Source of the DNA: Homalodisca vitripennis
Taxonomy: Eukaryota > Arthropoda > Insecta > Hemiptera > Cicadellidae
Assembly: GCF_021130785.1 (NCBI RefSeq)
Contig: NC_060214.1
Span: 1,184,501-1,248,500 of the forward strand
Length of the DNA stretch: 64,000 nucleotides
Reading direction: 5' to 3'
Part shown: positions 36,469 through 49,529 of the stretch, one piece after another
Layout: the number at the start of each line of letters is the position of its first letter
How positions within the stretch are numbered: the stretch's first letter is position 1
Position numbers and translations under genes: made by a program
Notes under the pieces: generated by a model
Seen by the model: the letters and a program-made list of their open reading frames with translations, nothing else
What the model was told of the DNA's origin: nothing
Databases searched by the model: none

Positions 36469-36832
36469 TGTAATGTATGCGAGTCGACACTGTACTCTCT
36501 ATGGGTCGGGAAGAATAATTAAACTACACATTTAGAGTAACATTGCTCTAGGACCGCTCGTAAAGGAACGGACGGGACGCGGAGGTTACATGACGGTGTC
36601 TGGTGGTGGACTCCGGGTGGACTGGCTGGCTGGCCAGCTTGGACCGTTGGTTGTAGGGTAGTGGCGTGATGTGACGTCACAGGAGAGCAGCCTATGAGCA
36701 TTCTTTATTCTTTTAGACCACATCGTATGTTACATCGCCTGACAATACATACTGCCAACATCACTGGTGCAGACATTAAATATCACTATGGATACCTACC
36801 AACTTAGTACTTCTCACACTAAATACACTACA
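36469..36832 (-). repeat. LTR (5' LTR of the minus-strand gypsy element)
   Basis: 364 bases, same ends as its partner; differs by eye only at 36482 (A). In element sense it lies upstream of gag-pol and would carry the promoter. It is followed on the plus strand by the second CCAGG. Confidence 0.95.
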
Positions 36833-39800
36833 CCAGGTTACACAACTTTACACATTATTGATAGATTAGCTGAGGCTCTAGTCCTTTTAATAAATTTATA
36901 TTGCTAGTTGAGAAGCTTCTGTATGTAAACATTAACAATTAGGATGCTGTATGTACCAGGTTACACAACTTTACACATTATTGATAGATTAGCTGAGGCT
37001 CTAGTCCTTTTAATAAATTTATATTGCTAGTTGAGAAGTTTCTGTATGTAAACATGTACCATTAAGATACTGTATGTACCAGATTACCTAACTCCATACA
37101 TTGCTGCTAGATTAGCTGAGGCTCTAGTCCTTTTAATAAATTTATATTGTTAGTTGAGAAGTTTCTGTATGTAAACATGTACCATTAAGATACTGTATGT
37201 ACCAGATTACCTAACTCCATACATTGCTGCTAGATTAGCTGAGGCTCTAGTCCTTTTAATAAATTTATATTGTTAGTTGAGAAGTTTCTGTATGTAAACT
37301 TGTACCATTAAGATACTGTATGTACCAGATTACCTAACTCCATACATTGCTGCTAGATTTGCTGAGGATCTAGTCCTTTTAATAAATTTATATTGTTAGT
37401 TGAGAAGTTTCTGTATGTAAACATTAACAATTAGGATGCTGTATGTACCAGATTACCTAACTCCATACATTGCTGCTAGATTTGCTGAGGATCTAGTCCT
37501 TTTAATAAATTTATATTGTTAGTTGAGAAGTTTCTGTATGTAAACATTAACAATTATAATGCTGTATGTACCAGGTTACACAAATTTACACATTATTGAT
37601 AGATTAGCTGAGGCTCTAGTCCTTTTAATAAATTTATATTGCTAGTTGAGAAGTTTCTGTATGTAAACATTAACAATTACAATTAGGATGCTGTATGTAC
37701 CAGGTTACACAACTTTACACATTATTGATAGATTAGCTGAGGCTCTAGTCCTTTTAATAAATTTATATTGCTAGTTGAGAAGCTTCTGTATGTAAACATT
37801 AACAATTAGGATGCTGTATGTACCAGGTTACACAACTTTACACATTATTGATAGATTAGCTGAGGCTCTAGTCCTTTTAATAAATTTATATTGCTAGTTG
37901 AGAAGCTTCTGTATGTAAACATTAACAATTAGGATGCTGTATGTACCAGGTTACACAACTTTACACATTATTGATAGATTAGCTGAGGCTCTAGTCCTTT
38001 TAATAAATTTATATTGCTAGTTGAGAAGTTTCTGTATGTAAACATGTAACCATTAAGATACTGTATGTACCAGATTACCCAACTCCATACATTGCTGCTA
38101 GATTAGCTGAGGCTCTAGTCCTTTTAATAAATTTATATTGTTAGTTGAGAAGTTTCTGTATGTAAACATTAACAATTAAGATACTGTATGTACCAGATTA
38201 CCTAACTCCATACATTGCTGCTAGATTTGCTGAGGATCTAGTCCTTTTAATAAATTTATATTGTTAGTTGAGAAGTTTCTGTATGTAAACATTAACAATT
38301 AGGATGCTGTATGTACCAGGTTACACAAATTTACACATTATTGATAGATTAGCTGAGGCTCTAGTCCTTTTAATAAATTTATATTGCTAGTTGAGAAGTT
38401 TCTGTATGTAAACATTAACAATTACAATTAGGATGCTGTATGTACCAGGTTACACAAATTTACACATTATTGATAGATTAGCTGAGGCTCTAGTCCTTTT
38501 AATAAATTTATATTGCTAGTTGAGAAGCTTCTGTATGTAAACATTAACAATTAGGATGCTGTATGTACCAGGTTACACAACTTTACACATTAATGATAGA
38601 TTAGCTGAGGCTCTAGTCCTTTTAATAAATTTATATTGCTAGTTGAGAAGCTTCTGTATGTAAACATTAACAATTAGGATGCTGTATGTACCAGGTTACA
38701 CAACTTTACACATTACTGATAGATTAGCTGAGGCTCTAGTCCTTTTAATAAATTTATATTGCTAGTTGAGAAGCTTCTGTATGTAAACATTAACAATTAG
38801 GATGCTGTATGTACCAGGTTACACAACTTTACACATTACTGATAGATTAGCTGAGGCTCTAGTCCTTTTAATAAATTTATATTGCTAGTTGAGAAGTTTC
38901 TGTATGTAAACATTAACAATTACAATTAGGATGCTGTATGTACCAGGTTACACAACTTTACACATTATTGATAGATTAGCTGAGGCTCTAGTCCTTTTAA
39001 TAAATTTATATTGCTAGTTGAGAAGCTTCTGTATGTAAACATTAACAATTAGGATGCTGTATGTACCAGGTTACACAACTTTACACATTACTGATAGATT
39101 AGCTGAGGCTCTAGTCCTTTTAATAAATTTATATTGCTAGTTGAGAAGCTTCTGTATGTAAACATTAACAATTAGGATGCTGTATGTACCAGGTTACACA
39201 ACTTTACACATTACTGATAGATTAGCTGAGGCTCTAGTCCTTTTAATAAATTTATATTGCTAGTTGAGAAGCTTCTGTATGTAAACATTAACAATTAGGA
39301 TGCTGTATGTACCAGATTACCCAACTCCATACATTGCTGCTAGATTTGCTGAGGATCTAGTCCTTTTAATAAATTTATATTGTTAGTTGAGAAGTTTCTG
39401 TATTTAAACATTACCAATTAGGATGCTGTATGTACCAGGTTACACAAATTTACACATTATTGATAGATTAGCTGAGGCTCTAGTCCTTTTAATAAATTTA
39501 TATTGCTAGTTGAGAAGTTTCTGTATGTAAACATTAACAATTACAATTAGGATGCTGTATGTACCAGGTTACACAACTTTACACATTATTGATAGATTAG
39601 CTGAGGCTCTAGTCCTTTTAATAAATTTATATTGCTAGTTGAGAAGCTTCTGTATGTAAACATTAACAATTAGGATGCTGTATGTACCAGGTTACACAAC
39701 TTTACACATTAATGATAGATTAGCTGAGGCTCTAGTCCTTTTAATAAATTTATATTGCTAGTTGAGAAGCTTCTGTATGTAAACATTAACAATTAGGATG

Positions 39801-40710
39801 CTGTATGTACCAGGTTACACAACTTTACACATTACTGATAGATTAGCTGAGGCTCTAGTCCTTTTAATAAATTTATATTGCTAGTTGAGAAGCTTCTGTA
39901 TGTAAACATTAACAATTAGGATGCTGTATGTACCAGGTTACACAACTTTACACATTACTGATAGATTAGCTGAGGCTCTAGTCCTTTTAATAAATTTATA
40001 TTGCTAGTTGAGAAGCTTCTGTATGTAAACATTAACAATTAGGATGCTGTATGTACCAGGTTACACAACTTTACACATTACTGATAGATTAGCTGAGGCT
40101 CTAGTCCTTTTAATAAATTTATATTGCTAGTTGAGAAGCTTCTGTATGTAAACATTAACAATTAGGATGCTGTATGTACCAGGTTACACAACTTTACACA
40201 TTACTGATAGATTAGCTGAGGCTCTAGTCCTTTTAATAAATTTATATTGCTAGTTGAGAAGCTTCTGTATGTAAACATTAACAATTAGGATGCTGTATGT
40301 ACCAGGTTACACAACTTTACACATTAATGATAGATTAGCTGAGGCTCTAGTCCTTTTAATAAATTTATATTGCTAGTTGAGAAGTTTCTGTATGTAAACA
40401 TTAACAATTACAATTAGGATGCTGTATGTACCAGGTTACACAACTTTACACATTATTGATAGATTAGCTGAGGCTCTAGTCCTTTTAATAAATTTATATT
40501 GCTAGTTGAGAAGCTTCTGTATGTAAACATTAACAATTAGGATGCTGTATGTACCAGGTTACACAACTTTACACATTACTGATAGATTAGCTGAGGCTCT
40601 AGTCCTTTTAATAAATTTATATTGCTAGTTGAGAAGCTTCTGTATGTAAACATTAACAATTAGGATGCTGTATGTACCAGGTTACACAACTTTACACATT
40701 ATTGATAGAT
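36833..40710 (+). repeat. Satellite array, right block (31 cores)
   Basis: Continuation of the array after the gypsy insertion: the core CTAGTCCTTTTAATAAATTT recurs from 36877 to 40599, 31 times, mostly 123 bases apart with several 129-base units. It shares rare variants with the left block, for example ACAATTATAATGCTG at about 30437 and 37550, and TAGATTTGCTGAGG, evidence of block exchange within one array. The last monomer is cut off after TGATAGATTA at 40712, where copy B of the duplication begins. Confidence 0.95.
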
Positions 40711-41204
40711 TAATCATCTATTGCATTTGGAACAAAATTTTAGCTAATATAAGAATTATAAAATTTTTTTACTTTGAATATTTTGGAAATGTAAAATTGT
40801 ATATACTTCATATACGTTATGAGGTTTTAGTAAACCAATCTAGAAAGGCAGGTTCTGCTTACAGTGCTAAATAGCTAAGATAACCGCTGCACCAAACATA
40901 AACCACTTTGTAATACTACCGCCCTTGTTCTACATAGATTTACAGTGTAATACTGTTCATTATTTGAGGCGCAGATATTGTGCTTCGTGCCAGAGCCAAC
41001 ATGTAATTTAAACTGGACATCAAACCTAAGTAGTTATATTGTTGATCTGAAGCATTTCCCCTAATTAGGTCTGACTCAGTTCCAACAAACCGGGGGGTGG
41101 AAATACTGAATACACGCTTGCTAAGTATTGCATGGAAAGGACCTGTGAATGGCAATATGTGTATGTGGAAACTGATGAGTGTAGGCTAATAACTGGTTTA
41201 TGTT

Positions 41205-43147
41205 ATCGCGTATAGTTTCGTGCATCTTTTATTTCTAGTTTTTAAACTCAGAAAGTTTGCAATGAAGCTGTTGTTGATAGCAATGTGTTTGAATACTAAT
41301 AAAGGTTAATATCTGGCATGTGGTAATTATCCCAAGCAGGATAAATATAATAAACAATATGGTGCATTTAATTTGGAACTAAGAATTCGCAGGATATATT
41401 TAAAAAACGTGAAAGATGATGAGTAGTATCAATAAGTTAGAGTTATAAAATTCACGAAATCTGGGGTAATCTAAATTAAAATCTTAAATGTTTTCCCTTT
41501 ACTTGCATTTCTTGGGCAATATTTCAGATAAATGATAAATTACCCCTACAATAATTTATCTTTAGTTGACATCAGTTATCATAGTTTTGTTATGTAACAA
41601 TAAGAAATTGTTAGTCTAACACTAGGCAGGAGCGCGTCACACTACGTGCCAAGTAAAATGCGTCGCAGAGGTTTTTATGATTTTAGTTTGCTTTACTCTG
41701 ATAGGTTACATGATTTACTGTCATATGTTAATGTATCATATGATTGCATTGTTTGTTTATATTCTGAGATTTTCTCTTTGCCATCAAGGTTAACGATAGG
41801 TTCAATATAACAATGTTCGCTAACACAGCCACATTCTATAGAGTGACGAGTATCGTCATGTAACTCCATACTGCCTACATAGAAATGAAACTTCATAAAA
41901 CATTTCAAGTCTATAGTTGAGTTCGCTGTGAAATAGTGTGGAAACAGACAGACAGGCGTTTTTTTTCCAGCCACTCGAGCGAAAGGCATGCCTAACGCTC
42001 AGCCAATTGCAAAAATGTGGTGACTTGATTGATGTCTGCAGTTAAATACAACTATTAAAAAGAGTATAATTAATAAATAAAATATAATTTCTTTAGTAAT
42101 TCATTGTAATTTCGTCTAACGGCGATAAGATTGGTTGTAGTAAAATATTGTGTATTTATCTCCATCGTTTATGTTTGCTAAAACATTTAATCTTACCACA
42201 TTAACAGTGAATAATCCTTCCCAATAATGTCTGTTGATCCTATAGGAGGTTCTACTTTTAGATATAACTAAAGCTAAGTGAACCCTGTTGATGAATAATT
42301 GAGGTTTAGGCTTGGTAACATGGGTCTAAGCGACACGGGTTGCAGAAATGTAACAACAAAACAATGATTATGGTAAATTTAACAACCCCTTATGTAACTC
42401 CCCTAAAGAACCAGAGGGGATCAGAAATGGTAGGTAGGTTAAAGCGAGGTTTCCATACAGAATGTAATTCAAATAGACTTCACCGATGTATATTTAGTTC
42501 TCTGTTCTCTTGTGAGCTTCAGATCTATTGGATATAGACTAGCCTACATTTAGAGTACATATTAAATTTACATTTAGTATACATCTTGAGATCTGGCTAT
42601 ATTTCCATAACGCTTATATTAACGAAATGTAATCAAATTCATAAAAGCTCGTACATAAATTATTCATGTAAAATCTACTTTTCTCATAATTTCAGATTGA
42701 CAATATCATGAAATAAGAAATATCATACTCATGTTTCCTATATTTGTTCCGGTAGGATTATATGTGTTTATCTAGGTGATAAACTATTTTATAATAATAG
42801 TTTTAGTTTATTTCACGTGGAAATGCTTAAATTTGACACTTTTCTTTTAAAATTGTCATGAGTACTAGTTCCGTACACTGTGCATTTTTCTACATTAAAT
42901 ATAACAACTACGTAATTTGGTGAAAATTTCATTCTATAAATATTCAAGAGACAGAAAGTTCTGTATATCCGGTAAAGTCCTAGTTCCAAATTTAATGCAC
43001 CTTATTATTTATTCTAGTTATCCTGCATGGGATGATTACATTACAGATATTAACCTTTATTTATATTCAAACACATTTCTGTCAATAACAGCTCGATTTC
43101 CAAAACTAGAAGGAAAATATTGACGAAACTATACGCGATTACATGGT
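41205..43147. repeat. Fold-back structure (copy B)
   Basis: Counterpart of the fold-back in copy A: arms at about 41205-41415 and 42955-43147 in inverted orientation (CGCGTATAGTTTCGTGCATC against ACGAAACTATACGCG). The loop is about 150 bases longer than in A because of extra sequence around 42050-42260. Confidence 0.6.
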
Positions 43148-43620
43148 AATATGTATTACCTCCACATATATACATGTTTAAATTTGACATTTCTACCCAG
43201 TAACCTTGTAGTTACAAATCGCAGTAACCAGATTACAAAAATAAAAGTAATATTTTTTTATTCATAATTTAGAGACCATAAGCAAAGTATTTTTATTGTA
43301 CGACCACATAACAATTTACAAGTTTCCCTAGCAAAGCAAGTACGTCATATCAGACTTGCAAACTATAGAGTACACGGTTAGAGTTGGTTTTAAAAAATAA
43401 TAATTTAAAGTCGGCATAAAATTAGGAAAATCTTTTTATACGGATCATGGCATATTTAAATCCCAAATCAAGATGCGGTTAATAGTATCTATTGATATTA
43501 TGTTGTAGTTCAGTAACCTTCACGATTTCTTTGTTATAGTTTGAGAGGGCCTCAAAGATGATACTAATGGTTATCTAATTCAATACGCTTATGATATGGG
43601 TACGCTTAGCCACAGAATTA

Positions 43621-46122
43621 GGGGAGAGTCCGCTGGTATCGGACATACGGTGGTATCGGACAGTTTGTGATTCTCATAATTGCCGCGTGAGTTCAGCACT
43701 TGTCAATAGTGTTGTGCATTCCTCTAGAGGAGGAACCAGTCTGCTCGCCATCTTGGATGGTTTCTGTTCGGTGTCTGTGAGTTATTTCATTTTAAGTGTA
43801 AGTGAGGTCAGTGGGCGCTGTATCGAGTTACCTTTACACATCTGTACCACTTACGAATGTAAGTATATCTTCTATCACATATATTAATTACAACTATTGT
43901 CTATTACTTATTCAAACTACAAGTAGCTTAAAGATCTATTTTAAGCAAGGTTAGGTATATCGTCGTTTTTTGTAACCATGCCATTCTGGTGGTATCGGAC
44001 ACACTATATTCCGGTGGTATCGGACACTAAAACTTTTTCTTGATAATGCCAATACATCTTATGTATCATTTCACAGGTGCAATGGGGAAGATACGGGGTA
44101 AGTGGACTGAAGAAAGCATGAAAGCTGCTGTGCAGAGCGTGTTAAAGGGAGAGAAATCAATTAGAGAGTCTAGCCAAAGATACTGTGTTCCCAAAAGTTC
44201 TTTGTCAGATAGACTCAAAAACTTAAAACGTGGACAGGAAGCCGTACTAAAACCTAATACAGATAATAAAGGTACTTTTCAGCGTACTTTTAATGAAGAA
44301 CAAGAGCGTATGTTGTATGAACATTGTAAAAAATTAGATGCCCAGCTCATGCCACTTAACAGAACTGAATTTATGAAACTTGCGTATCAGTTTGCCGAAG
44401 TTTTAAAAGTCAAGCATCGTTTCAACAAATCTACAAAAATGGCAGGGAAAGCATTTATTACGATTTTATGACTAAATATGAAGATTTAAGCTTAAGAACA
44501 GCTCAATCTACAAGCTTACAACGTGCTGTAGGTTTTAACAAGGAACAAGTGTCAAGATTTTTTGACAAGCTAACTGAATTGATGACTAAATATACTTTCC
44601 CACCATCCAGAATATTTAACGCCGACGAAACTGGCGTTTCTGTTGTACATACAAACAGGCTTAAAGTTATTTCGTCTAAAGGAAAAAAACAAGTAGGTAA
44701 ATTGACAACTGCGGAAAGAGGTCGGAATGTCACAATCTTACTGTGTATCAATGCAGCTGGCGATCAATTTATTCCCCCATTATTTGTATTGCCAAGACAA
44801 AGAATTGATGTTGAGCTTAAGAAGAATGCTCCACTAGGTAGTATTTTTGATGGACAACCAAATGGCTGGATAACTAAGGATGGGTTCTTGAAATGGTTAA
44901 CCTTATTTCAGGAACGAGTCAAATCAGATGAGAAAAGTCCTGTCCTGTTAATTGTAGATGGCCATGGTAGCCACAAAGATTTAGATGTCATTGTATTTGC
45001 TAAAGAACATCATATTCACATGATTAGCCTTCCTCGACACACATCACACAAACTGCAACCGTTAGACAGGGCCATCATGAAGCCTTTCAAAAATGCATAT
45101 AACAAAGCATGTTCTTTGTGGATGAGAAGGTATCCTTTGATGAAAATAGCTCTCAAAGACATTGCTGGCTTAGTAAATGAAGCGTTCTTGAAAATATGCC
45201 GAATGGAACTTGCAAAATCAGGGTTTGCCTGTACAGGAATAAGTCCATTAAACCCTAACATATTTACCGATCTGGATTTTCAGGCATCATTGTTCTCTCA
45301 GATGGATACGGATAGCCAACCAGAGAATGCTTCCGGACCAGAAACATCAAAATCCTTGTGCCAACCCGAACAGTCTAGTTTTCTAGATTTAAGTGTTCCT
45401 GGCACATCAGCCAAGTCACCCAATGTCTTGGAAGCTATCTCACCTCTCCCCAGCAGCTCAAATTCAAAGTTTAAGATTAGAAAAGGAAGAGCTGAAAAAA
45501 GTGAAATTCTTACCTCAACACCTTACAAGTCTCAAATTGAAACACGCCGAGCATTAGTCGAAGAAAAAAAGATGCAAGCAGAAGAGAGGAAAAGGAAAAG
45601 GGAAGAAAAAATTATTTTAAACGATAAAAAAAAAGGAAAACGACTACTGATCGGAAGAAGGCTCAAGAAAACTGCGCTGATCTTAAGGGAAGTGACCTAT
45701 TTTACATATGTGACACATGTAAGAATAAGAAATGAACATTCATTATTCTGTTTACTCTTTTGCTAGCCAAAATTAGGCAGTCTAATTTCTGTAATTTTTC
45801 TTAATTTTCATACAAGATACAGATTATGTAATAAAATGTGTTAAAAAAATTATTTCATGTGTGCATTCTTAAAGAATCCTCGTCCGATACCACCAGACAA
45901 CCAATGTCCGATACCATCAGACGCATTTTAAATCATTGGAAATACAAGATCTATGAAAATGAATTGCCAGTTTTATATTTATTGTCTTGGTAAAAATCCC
46001 GTTATGTGTTATTTAAGTAACAAGTAAAAGTTTTATAAAACATTAAAAAAAGTAGATAACATAAATATTAAGTTATTAATTTTGAATAACGCTAAGGTGG
46101 CCGATACCAGCGGACTCTCCCC
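43621..46122 (+). mobile_element. Pogo/Tigger-like DNA transposon
   Basis: A 2502-base element with perfect 22-base terminal inverted repeats (starting GGGGAGAGTCCGCTGG, ending CCAGCGGACTCTCCCC) and a TA target duplication at 43619-43620 and 46123-46124. The empty site survives in copy A (CACAGAATTATAACTAAAAG near 8433). The motif GGTATCGGA recurs inside the left end at 43635, 43652, 43991 and 44016, and inverted as TCCGATACC at 45883 and 45907, with a terminal CCGATACC at 46101; these may be transposase-binding sites. The transposase gene lies on the plus strand and appears broken by two frameshifts. The insertion postdates the duplication. Confidence 0.95.
44082..45766 (+). pseudogene. Pogo/Tigger transposase, frameshifted
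   Basis: The best start is the ATG at 44082, giving MGKIRGKWTEESMKAAVQSV, the psq-type helix-turn-helix that opens this family; an upstream in-frame ATG at 44040 is less likely. The first frame stops at 44471 after KSTKMAGK; family similarity continues in another frame from about 44445 (YDFMTKYEDLSLR), so one frameshift lies near 44445. The second frame holds the DDE domain: NADETG (D53), LIVDGHGSH (D164) and LQPLDRA (D200), counted from 44468. A Lys-rich tail follows. After an A-run at about 45627-45635 the more plausible C-terminus is again in another frame, containing CADLKGSDLFYICDTCK and stopping at 45735. All three acidic residues are intact, so the element is young or the shifts are sequence errors. 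Confidence 0.88.
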
Positions 46123-46717
46123 TATAACTAAAATGTTAAGATGTGCATATGCAAAATAAATGAGAACGTGTGAAACCATAATAATAGTATTTAACGTCCT
46201 TAACAATACTACGTTTAATGGATTTTCTCCAAAGGTTACTTTAAGTATTTCACTAACCTTAATTTATAAACAGTTTAAATGACCTTAGAGCACTATTTTT
46301 TATACTAATATATTTATATTTTCCATTTATAAACGTCTATAAATATTTGTATAACAATATATGTCTATAGTTTTGTTTAGTTCAATATAGATCCGGTATG
46401 AGATCAATTTTTTACATTTTCATCTTATTTAAAAAATATCTGGAATATTTATGACATTTTCCAAAAAAACTCTGAAATAATTGGTCACGACCAACTAAAC
46501 TTCATTATAACTAAGGTTGGATATATCCGTGTTTCTTAAATTTATACTTTTATACAATTTCAATATATTCAATCGGTCTACTGTAATCAATAGAAAATGA
46601 TTGAAGCATGTTTCGCATACAAAATTTTACAATTTAATCTTAATGTCAAGTTCGATCTATGCAAGTAATAGGTTAAACAGTTCCTCCCGTATGTATCAAG
46701 ATTATCAACGATTTTAT

Positions 46718-47400
46718 ATGTGGAATACTATGCTCCACAGAGCGGCAAGCTTTAATGTACTCTACGACCATAGTTACTCCTGTATGTATTACTTTATCAA
46801 CTGTTATTTATGTGGAATGCTGTACTCCAAAAAGCGGCAAGCATTAATGTACTCTACGACCATAGTTACTCCTGTATGTATCACTTCGTCAACGATTGTG
46901 TATGTGCAATGTTATGCTCCACAGAGCGGCAAGCATTAATGTACTCTACGACCGTAGTTACTCCTGTATGTATCACTTCATCAACGATTGTGTATGTGCA
47001 ATGCTATGCTCCACAGAGCGGCAAGCATTAATGTACTCTACGACCATAGTTACTCCTGTATAAATTACTTTATCAACGGTTGTGTATGTGGATTGCTGTG
47101 CTCCAAAAAGTGGCAAGCATTAATGTACTCTACGACCATAGTTACTCCTGTATGTATCACTTCGTCAACGATTGTGTATGTGCAATGTTATGCTCCACAG
47201 AGCGGCAAGCATTAATGTACTCTACGACCGTAGTTACTCCTGTATGTATCACTTCATCAACGATTGTGTATGTGCAATGCTATGCTCCACAGAGCGGCAA
47301 GCATTAATGTACTCTACGACCATAGTTACTCCTGTATAAATTACTTTATCAACGGTTGTGTATGTGGATTGCTGTGCTCTACACAGCGGCAAGCATTAAA
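46718..47400 (+). repeat. 92-bp tandem array, 8 units (copy B)
   Basis: GCGGCAAGC or its variant GTGGCAAGC recurs at 46742, 46834, 46926, 47018, 47110, 47202, 47294 and 47386, an exact 92-base period. Units at 46926-47109 are nearly repeated at 47202-47385, suggesting a two-unit block was duplicated. Copy A has five units. Confidence 0.92.
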
Positions 47401-48388
47401 GTACTTTAATATGGTATTATTTCAATCAATAACAAATCTTTTCATTAGGCAAATTAAAAAAATCGATCTTCCCGTTAAAACAAACACTGAAACCATACAC
47501 TTCCTGCTTGCTTGCCTTGAAAACTATGAAAACCTTCCAACAAAAAAAACTAGAAGATATTTCATGGATATTTCACGTAAATAACGTTTGAATAAACCCC
47601 ATAATAAGAGAGCGTGACATTTTTACTTAAACAAATTTTTCAAGTGCAACCGAGTGAACGATGCAACCAATAATCAACTTGAGCACAATAATTTGTTAAT
47701 TTTGTTATTAAGTACATCTTTGTCCATTTAATACTTGCTATCTGTCTTAAAGTTACAAAAGTTCTTCCAGAATGCATAATTTTTAAAACACACTGTACAA
47801 TAACACCGACATGTACAGTATTACACGGTGTTCTGAAAAGACTGATCACATGTTGAGTAACTCTACCGTGGCGGTGGTGGAGCTCAATCACTGCCGATAA
47901 GTACAGAGTGCGGCTGAAGGCATCTAATTGAACGTCAGTAACACAGACAGTCCGGGATAAGCCAATCTTAACAATGTTTCCAATTACCACTGAATACTAG
48001 TAACCAATATACTAATACTAAGAATAGTAATAATCGTACTAAGGCCATTGAAGACAATGTTCAGAGCACTTTTGAAAGATAATTTTGATTTATTTACTAA
48101 TAACATGTTGTTTGTTACAGACAATGTAGTCTATGCTAGAATATGCTGAATAAGCAACAGCTGCGCCCAATGTCAGCTGCCTGTTCTGTTAAACCATCAG
48201 ACCGTAAAGCTGTATCATGTTATGTGGTTAGGTCTTGTGATACATGTCATCTTCTATAAACAATACTTGGCTAGCAACAACACTGTGTACTGGTACCATG
48301 TTGTTTGTCGCAGACGATGTACTTGTTTAGTAATATTTATTGCCATCTTGTAAGCTAGACAATACTAGATGGTAAATTCTATATAATA

Positions 48389-48390
<2 letters not shown>

Positions 48391-48434
<44 letters not shown>
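48391..48434. repeat. TA microsatellite
   Basis: A run of about 22 TA units; the paralogous run in copy A (10434-10457) is about half as long. Confidence 0.9.
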
Positions 48435-48438
<4 letters not shown>

Positions 48439-49529
48439 GAAACAATAAAGTGAAAAAAGAAAATAACTCTTTTAATTTGTTCTAAAATCTAAAGTTATTG
48501 GTTTCCTGCCTGAATATTTCTAATCCACAAATATAGATCATTATACAAAACATCAATACTGATTTGGTTTTCGTTTACGAATATGCTAATAATAAGCTTG
48601 CTGTTAACTACCACTTGTAAAGTTGATATGATATACTTTAAATATTATACCTACAGGATAAAACTTTCACATTTGTACACTACTAAATTACATCTTTTAT
48701 AGTTATAGTAAAGAGTAATAATCCTCTAAAATATTAAAACCCATTCATCAATTTAGTTCGATTTAACTTATAACCAGACAAGGATTTGTACTGTTTCCTG
48801 TGAAATAAAATTATAAATAAAAGTATCTTATGATTCAGAAATGAAAAGTTTTTATTCTGGCTCAGTTAGAAGAAGTAGGTAGATATTGTGACAACTCTCG
48901 TGTTAATAACATGTTTTTACATAGAATTTGTAACTACTCATTATATGAAAAACAAAAACTTTTAGAAAACGAATTTTAGAAATATAATAAGCGTTCCAGA
49001 GTATATTTAATCTTCGGTTATAGATAACGGAATTGTAAATTTTTTTTCATGGATGGCTGTCACACTGAAAGAGAATGACGAACTACTATGACCGATGTAC
49101 TCATTCGAGATATTAACATTATCAGTTTTTGTACCAAGTTCGAACTTGTTCGCATTCTTATCACTGGTATAAATAGCTATCCTTGATTGTATAAAAGTTC
49201 CTATGTTATTTATATGTCCTTGACACCTAGAAAAATGTTTCATAATGTAAACGTTCCAGAACTCTTTTTGTTTTCTCCGATGTCATAAATAACGGAGATG
49301 AGATCTCTGCAGGTGTAACAGCTGCCATGATGAACGAAATGACATACAAAGCTGGCCTACGAACTTAGCCAAGATATTTTCAAAAATATTTTTGTCTAAA
49401 AAGTTACAAAACCACACACACACATAAAATTTTGAACGGGGCTGGATTTAGGAAACGAAGGCATTTGTCGGAAGTTAAGTATACCATTTCGGTACGTACT
49501 ACACAAAATTGTCACCAGTTGTTATCAGG

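Larger units (their letters stand above)
30966..36832 (-). mobile_element. Ty3/gypsy LTR retrotransposon inserted in satellite
   Basis: A complete 5867-base element on the minus strand. It is bounded by 364-base LTRs (30966-31329 and 36469-36832), TGTA...TACA ends, and a 5-base target duplication CCAGG (30961-30965 and 36833-36837) that lies within a satellite monomer. In element sense: 5' LTR, leader with tandem repeats and a PBS candidate, one uninterrupted gag-pol frame, about 300 bases of AT-rich 3' UTR, polypurine tract, 3' LTR. No env-like frame is present. LTRs differ by eye at one base (30979 G, 36482 A), which with the intact frame suggests a very recent insertion. The fused gag-pol with two zinc knuckles resembles the Mag-type lineage, an inference. 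Confidence 0.96.

Noticed and set aside
26850..40710. Possible CRISPR-like or centromeric protein-box array.
   Set aside because: Repeats are contiguous 123-129-base monomers with no spacers, and no CENP-B-box-like TTCG...CGGG motif is visible in the monomer.
41693..41989. 98-codon minus-strand frame with several Cys residues, matching a conserved-looking block in copy A (6650-6950).
   Set aside because: In copy A the N-terminal part is shifted by an indel and a stop follows; in the shared part the differences I can read are mostly amino-acid-changing, so no constraint on protein is seen.
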